Of a stretch of DNA of 53,575 nucleotides, positions 49,652-53,575 are shown one piece after another. Positions within the stretch are counted from its first letter, which is position 1. Each line of letters opens with the position of its first letter. The translations under genes and the position numbers were made by a program. The stretch comes from an uncultured Bacteroidales bacterium (GTDB lineage: Bacteria > Bacteroidota > Bacteroidia > Bacteroidales > WCHB1-69), in the NCBI GenBank assembly GCA_900315705.1, contig ONAB01000022.1, forward strand, positions 1 to 53,575. The letters run 5' to 3'. The notes under the pieces are model-generated. The model was not told the DNA's origin. It saw only the letters and a program-made list of their open reading frames with translations, and did not search any database.

Positions 49652-50095
49652 TTATTTTCTGCGAGTAAGAACTATCGGTATTCGCAAATGATAAGTCCAA
49701 TCTTGATTAATATTTTTATGATATTTTATATAAAACGTTTTTTTTTGAAATAAATTGAAAGTCTTCTTTGCAATTTTTAAACTGTCTATTTTTGACAATT
49801 TCACAGTTTTATCCAAATATTCTATCCTTATGGATTTAACATGAATACAATAATTGTTTATATAAAAGTCAATATCAACCAATGCTCTTATCGAATCTCT
49901 TATATTTTGAAAAGAAAAAATAATAGGGCTATTTGGTGTAAAAAACAAGTTGAAATCATGAAAGTCCATTATTACAAAAGAGTCGTCCATCTCATTGGGT
50001 GCTTCTTTAATAGGAATAATCATTTTATGTGATTGACCTAAACAAAACACAACGGAAGAGACAACTATGAAAAACATACATGTTAATTTTTCCAT
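49652..50095 (-). CDS. Exported candidate immunity protein of RHS cassette 2
   Basis: This 147-residue protein has a signal peptide (LTCMFFIVVSSVVFCLGQ) and a mature part of mixed strands ending in a basic tail (IPIVLTRRK). It overlaps the end of the RHS cassette 2 frame by 13 bases, so translation is coupled. No family is recognised. It is AT-rich compared with the housekeeping genes. Its role as an exported immunity protein is inferred from position. Confidence 0.6.
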   Translation of the reverse strand: MEKLTCMFFIVVSSVVFCLGQSHKMIIPIKEAPNEMDDSFVIMDFHDFNLFFTPNSPIIFSFQNIRDSIRALVDIDFYINNYCIHVKSIRIEYLDKTVKLSKIDSLKIAKKTFNLFQKKTFYIKYHKNINQDWTYHLRIPIVLTRRK

Positions 50096-51126
50096 GGCAT
50101 TAAAGGATAAAAATTTTCTATTAAATGTTTCGAATGATTACTTCTTCTGAGAGGATAATTATTGTCATAAGCACCTCCTCTATTTGCTCCTGAATGATCT
50201 TTAAAATCCTCAGTAACTATTTTCATATTGGTTGATGAGAAAACATCTAACAGAGCATCTACAGAAGTATTATATTCATCATTATCTCCTAAAAGCGGAC
50301 TTCGTGGAAATACGGTATTAATATTACATCCATATTCTGTGACAACACTTGTCTCAAACAACATAGCTTCTACCTCGTTGTGTATTGATCTTTGCCCTTG
50401 TCCCTTTTCATCTTGATAAGCATGAAAAAGTTCATGAGAAATTGTGCCAATAGTATTCTGTCCTTGAGTAACGATGACACCACCTGATTTTCCATTCACA
50501 TCATCATTTGCACAGAAATAAGGAGTGCTGTAATTGTTGTCCAAGTTGTCTGTAATAGAATATACATTGTCTGAAGAAGTAAGTTCGCCTAATAATTTTT
50601 TCCCGCCTCTAGTTGAATTTATTTGATTTAAAGTATTAACCTTGCCTATTATACTTTTATCTTGCCCATCATAAATCATTCCTTGAGTATATTTAATACG
50701 AGAGCCATCTTCTCCAATCAGCCAAATCTCCTCCCCATTCGGATCCACCAGCTTCACCGGGTTATCCGCGCAGTACACATACGGACTCAACGACGGATAT
50801 TTCCCACTCATCGGATCGACGCTGAGCCAGAGGCTCAAATCGGAACTATAATAGCGTGATCCAAAATAAGATAGGCCTGTTTCTATGTCGCGTTCTTTGG
50901 CGGAGAAGGTGTGAGAGGAGTGGAGAGTATAATGTGGAGAGAGGAGAGTTGTTGTAGCGCCGTCACATTGTGGTGGCGTTGCGGCGGAAACGTGACGCGC
51001 GCCAAAATGTTGGTTGCCGCGCCCCCCATCCCCGTCAGGGGATGCATCTCTGTAGAGGACGTTCCCGCGAGAGGACAAAATCCCCGTTAGGGGATTCATA
51101 AGGCGGTGTGGTCGGCAACGGTTCAT
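50083..51126 (-). CDS. RHS cassette 2: RHS-core end plus HExxH metallopeptidase-like domain
   Basis: The 347-residue frame starts inside interspersed repeat copy B (residues 1-70, MNRCRPHRLMNPLTG...). At about residue 72 it enters an RHS core end (HTFSAKERDIETGLSYFGSRYY, then SVDPMSGKYPSLSPYVYCADNP). The remaining 210 residues are a variable tip with a zincin motif HELFH at 231-235 and a following HNEVEAMLFE with candidate third-ligand glutamates at 251 and 253. This fits RHS-associated metallopeptidase toxins. No signal peptide is visible. If translated from ATG 51126 the product would be a free tip without the shell that normally encases it. Confidence 0.68.
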   Translation of the reverse strand: MNRCRPHRLMNPLTGILSSRGNVLYRDASPDGDGGRGNQHFGARHVSAATPPQCDGATTTLLSPHYTLHSSHTFSAKERDIETGLSYFGSRYYSSDLSLWLSVDPMSGKYPSLSPYVYCADNPVKLVDPNGEEIWLIGEDGSRIKYTQGMIYDGQDKSIIGKVNTLNQINSTRGGKKLLGELTSSDNVYSITDNLDNNYSTPYFCANDDVNGKSGGVIVTQGQNTIGTISHELFHAYQDEKGQGQRSIHNEVEAMLFETSVVTEYGCNINTVFPRSPLLGDNDEYNTSVDALLDVFSSTNMKIVTEDFKDHSGANRGGAYDNNYPLRRSNHSKHLIENFYPLMPWKN

Positions 51127-51165
51127 CAGCGGTGTGTTTTTGATGGGGCGAAAATAGGAAATTTT
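50945..51165. repeat. Interspersed repeat copy B (paired hairpins)
   Basis: This is the second direct copy of the repeat at 48001-48262. Hairpins lie at 51028-51043 (ATCCCCGTCAGGGGAT) and 51079-51096 (AATCCCCGTTAGGGGATT). The minus-strand -7-like TATTTTCG (51149-51156) and ATG (51126) lie at nearly the same relative position as in copy A. Here the encoded MNRCRP frame is fused in frame to the RHS core of cassette 2. It lies directly after the immunity gene of cassette 3. Confidence 0.75.
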
Positions 51166-51205
51166 TGGTGTCAGGTTAATGTGCGAAATTTTGGTGGTGT
51201 TATAA

Positions 51206-51751
51206 TTACAGAGGTCTAAACGAGTTGTCTCTGATTTTTTTCAGCCTGCGTTTCGTGCATTTTTTTTGATAGCAAAGCCCGTCAAGGTTGGGTGACAGAT
51301 ATACATTGGTGTACCTGTGGTGATTTCTAACCGTGATGTGGTGTCTTTCTATGAAAACAATGTAATTCACCGCAGGATTCAAAAAAAGCAAATGCTTCTT
51401 GAATTGAGGATACAACACAAAATAATATGATTCACCCTCACGGATTTTATTCCTGTGTTTTCGATTTTGCCACGATACAACAAGCCGTTCTCTTCCATCT
51501 TTGTTTTCTAATATCAACTCGTAATAATCCACATTATGTAACTGCTTTTTTAACGTATAGTCTATGTAATCCAAACCCGAAACAATAGATAGTCTCTTGA
51601 CGTTAAAGGTGTCTCTCTCAATTTCGGCACAGACTTTATATTTGTACTCGCCTATTTTTACGCTGTCCGCGCCATTTTCACATTGGCCCAATGTTTTTAT
51701 CGTAAATGAAAAAGAAACAACTATTGATAATATTAATCCTTGCAGGTTCAT
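51206..51751 (-). CDS. Exported candidate immunity protein of RHS cassette 3
   Basis: This 181-residue protein has an N-terminal signal segment (MNLQGLILSIVVSFSFTIKTLGQ) and a mature domain with YKYKVCAEIERDTFNVKRL and a basic C-terminus (CYQKKCTKRRLKKIRD). Its start overlaps the cassette 3 stop by one base, so it is coupled. No family is recognised. It completes the third RHS-tip plus exported-protein pair. Confidence 0.6.
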   Translation of the reverse strand: MNLQGLILSIVVSFSFTIKTLGQCENGADSVKIGEYKYKVCAEIERDTFNVKRLSIVSGLDYIDYTLKKQLHNVDYYELILENKDGRERLVVSWQNRKHRNKIREGESYYFVLYPQFKKHLLFLNPAVNYIVFIERHHITVRNHHRYTNVYLSPNLDGLCYQKKCTKRRLKKIRDNSFRPL

Positions 51752-52611
51752 TACTGATATTTTTTTAAAGTATCTCGAAGAAATCGAATCACCTTTGCAA
51801 AATTTCTTATCGATTGATGACTGACATATTCGGAATATGGTTGTGGTGAGGCTTGGTTGTGTGATTGCTCATAAAGATGATATGTTGGATTTCCAGGGAT
51901 GGCTGGCTCAATATTAACGTTATTCTCTAGAGAGATTTTTCCTGCTTCAAATGCTTCTGTCACCTCGTGCAACATACAATTGTCTTTTCCAATATTATGT
52001 TTTAATGAGTACTGTGTTGTACCATTCGGGGATGTGAAAGATTCCATGTTTCCATAGTAATCTATACCTGCAAGTAGTAGTGGATTGACCGTCTGTTTGG
52101 CATCAACCGACCCGTCTGGATTTATATGTGTTCCCATATGAGCTCCACCTTCAAAGGATAATCCTTGGATGTCATCAATGTCATTAGCGGAAATCCTCAC
52201 ATGTACATTATTGTCGTTCAATGCTTCTCGTAGTTTTGCATCGCTTTCAGTCTTAACCTCTCCAGAATATGAAATTTTTCCAGTTTTAGAATCTCTGTAC
52301 AATTTCAGATTTGTGGAACTTTTCAATTGTTTAAAGGCCAATTCCCATTCATCTCCTGTTATCCACACATCTTCTCCATCCGGGTCCACAAACTTCACTG
52401 GATTATCCGCGCAATACACATAGGGGCTCAGAGATGGATATTTCGAGGCCATCGGATCCACGCTCAACCAGATGCTCAAGTCGGAGGAATAATATCTTGA
52501 ACCAAAGTAAGATAGCCCGGTTTCCGCATCGCGTTCTTTGGCGGAGAAGGTGTGATTATCCGCAAAGAGCCTCGAAAAGGGAGAAACGGTATGTGTAAAC
52601 TGTTGGTTCAT
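51751..52611 (-). CDS. RHS cassette 3: RHS-core end plus LHEVTEA toxin-like domain, own promoter
   Basis: This 286-residue protein starts MNQQFTHTVSPFSRLF and enters the RHS core end within 20 residues (HTFSAKERDAETGLSYFGSR, then SVDPMASKYPSLSPYVYCADNPVKF). The C-terminal 205-residue domain has FEGGAHMG, the motif MLHEVTEAFEAGKI (HE at about 215-216) and HNQASPQP, which match cassette 1. A -7 element at 52631-52638 lies 20 bases before ATG 52611, so this orphan tip appears to be transcribed alone. No shell domain or signal peptide is present. The activity is unknown; a metal-dependent hydrolase is a guess from the HE and later His. Confidence 0.7.
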   Translation of the reverse strand: MNQQFTHTVSPFSRLFADNHTFSAKERDAETGLSYFGSRYYSSDLSIWLSVDPMASKYPSLSPYVYCADNPVKFVDPDGEDVWITGDEWELAFKQLKSSTNLKLYRDSKTGKISYSGEVKTESDAKLREALNDNNVHVRISANDIDDIQGLSFEGGAHMGTHINPDGSVDAKQTVNPLLLAGIDYYGNMESFTSPNGTTQYSLKHNIGKDNCMLHEVTEAFEAGKISLENNVNIEPAIPGNPTYHLYEQSHNQASPQPYSEYVSHQSIRNFAKVIRFLRDTLKKYQ

Positions 52612-52630
52612 ACACAATTGTTAGGTGAGG

Positions 52631-52638
52631 CAAAAATA
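52631..52638 (-). promoter_or_regulatory. -7 promoter element of RHS cassette 3 (TATTTTTG)
   Basis: TATTTTTG on the minus strand lies 20 bases before ATG 52611. Confidence 0.55.
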
Positions 52639-52837
52639 GCATTTTTTTCGATATGAAAAAAAAGGCCATATTTGCGCCATATTTTTTTCCGGCAATCGCC
52701 TGGAAGCACCTGTATGCAAGGGATTGCAGGTGTTGTGACCGTGACAAAACTGTGCCATTACCCGTGAAAACACGCCTTTTCAATCCGATGCTACAAACTA
52801 TTATATATACAACAATTTTTTTTAATCAAAATCACTT
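52639..52837. other. AT-rich intergenic region between RHS cassette 3 and the recombinase
   Basis: No gene is seen. A direct repeat GCCATATTT occurs twice at about 52664-52685. This divergent region should hold the recombinase promoter, but no clean TAnnTTTG is visible close to its start. An attachment site cannot be recognised. Confidence 0.35.
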
Positions 52838-53575
52838 ATGGCAACACCTTTCATCGATTTCAGACCCGCCGAGGTCAGAAAGAACAAAGAGACCTACATC
52901 CTTTACTACGTGCTTGACCCCGCCAGCGACAAACTCAAGCGGATGCGCATACGCTGCAACCGTGTCAAGTGTCCCAGGGAGCGACTCAAATACGCCAATC
53001 TGATTTGTGCGGAAATCAACAGAAAACTCTACAACGGCTGGAACCCGCTGACTGGCGAGGAGTCCACATCGACGAAACGGGTCTCCATTGTGGAGGCGGC
53101 CACGGACTTTGTCCGCCAAAAGGAGAAGGACCTCCGCAAGGACACCGTGCGCAGCTACAGGTCCAAACTGTCGTTCTTCACCGGATGGTGCGGGAGAACC
53201 GGCATATCGAACTGGCTCTGCGGGCGCTTCACCAGCAGCCAGGCGGCGAACATTCTCGACGAATACGGAGGAGGAAGAAGCATCTGCGCATTCAACAGTA
53301 TGCTCCAGTTCCTGAAAAGCCTGTTCCGGTCGTTTGTCTCCCGCGGCCTCGCCGCGCACAACCCATTTGCCGCGTTCAAGGCGAAGAAGAGGGAGGCCAA
53401 GCGCAGGGTCACCATCCCGAAACAGGACCGCCGGAGAATCCTCGGCTACTTCCACAAACGCGGTATGAACGGGTACGTCGCGATGATCCGGCTGTGCTTC
53501 AAATACCTGGTCCGGCCAAAAGAGATTCTTATGCTCAGGGTCCGCGACATCGACTTCGACACGGGGCTCCTCCGC
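52838..53575 (+). CDS. Tyrosine recombinase (integrase family), 3' truncated by window edge
   Basis: The frame is open from ATG 52838 to the last base (246 codons) and continues beyond. The N-terminal 90 residues form an arm/DNA-binding domain (KETYILYYVLDPASDKLKRMRIRCN), then a SAM-like core-binding domain (SIVEAATDFVRQKEKDLRKDTVRSYRSKLSFF). The catalytic domain has begun at KAKKREAKRRVTIPKQDRR, and the first active-site arginine is in KYLVRPKEILMLRVRDIDF. The remaining active residues and tyrosine lie outside. It may belong to a mobile element or act on sites near the RHS array. Confidence 0.85.
   Translation, partial: MATPFIDFRPAEVRKNKETYILYYVLDPASDKLKRMRIRCNRVKCPRERLKYANLICAEINRKLYNGWNPLTGEESTSTKRVSIVEAATDFVRQKEKDLRKDTVRSYRSKLSFFTGWCGRTGISNWLCGRFTSSQAANILDEYGGGRSICAFNSMLQFLKSLFRSFVSRGLAAHNPFAAFKAKKREAKRRVTIPKQDRRRILGYFHKRGMNGYVAMIRLCFKYLVRPKEILMLRVRDIDFDTGLLR

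Overview
The window reads as chromosomal DNA from a member of the Bacteroidota, most likely an uncultured Bacteroidales. Intergenic regions repeatedly carry the Bacteroidota -7 element TAnnTTTG (usually TATTTTTG or TATCTTTG) 10-70 bases before the start codon. Shine-Dalgarno sequences are rare. The gene content is typical of the phylum: a TonB-dependent receptor with a DUF4249 lipoprotein, proteins that look like type IX secretion substrates, a C10 peptidase, a FISUMP-domain protein, the divergent Bacteroidota RNA polymerase omega subunit, and the block bamD-rpoZ-coaBC-DUF4835-recN. No rRNA, CRISPR array or intact insertion sequence was seen.

Layout. 1-2.5 kb: tail of a SocA/Panacea antitoxin gene, a chloramphenicol-acetyltransferase-like enzyme, a tyrosine phosphatase, and decayed gene tails. 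2.5-9.9 kb: an AraC regulator divergent from a glycosyltransferase-esterase-PCMD operon, then a large secreted Cthe_2159-type beta-helix protein divergent from a second AraC regulator. 10-21.4 kb: a Fic protein, flavin reductase-like protein, dipeptidase PepD, a dicarboxylate/amino acid symporter, a GNAT, and a redox neighbourhood (flavodoxin lipoprotein, PreA-like iron-sulfur oxidoreductase, flavoprotein, OhrR-like regulator, two glutathione peroxidases, EFR1 flavodoxin-ferredoxin, nitroreductase). 21.5-34.8 kb: envelope and secreted proteins, a CDF transporter, carbonic anhydrase, a propeller-YiiX fusion, and the TonB receptor operon. 34.9-48 kb: housekeeping genes (tRNA-Gly, ychF, nifU-like, FecCD permease, uvrC, bamD, rpoZ, coaBC, recN, xseB, O-methyltransferase, trmD, O-antigen ligase).

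48-52.6 kb is the most unusual region. It holds three consecutive minus-strand cassettes. Each carries the end of an RHS core (motif SVDPMxxKYPSLSPYxYCADNP) joined to a variable C-terminal domain, followed within 0-13 bases of overlap or a 7-base gap by a small gene with a signal peptide. I read them as orphan RHS toxin-tip/immunity pairs whose immunity proteins are exported. Two of the tips share a domain with an LHE[VI]TEA motif; the third has a zincin HExxH motif. No full RHS shell gene is present. Two direct copies of a repeat of about 220-260 bp with paired hairpins sit beside the cassettes, and a tyrosine recombinase gene begins just beyond them and runs off the right edge.

Smaller signals include paired ATCG-N4-CGAT operators around the ohrR-like promoter, 7-base tandem arrays at gene ends, and short remnants of an antitoxin gene, two AraC genes and a CDF gene. 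All functions are inferred from motifs seen by eye; no database search was run.
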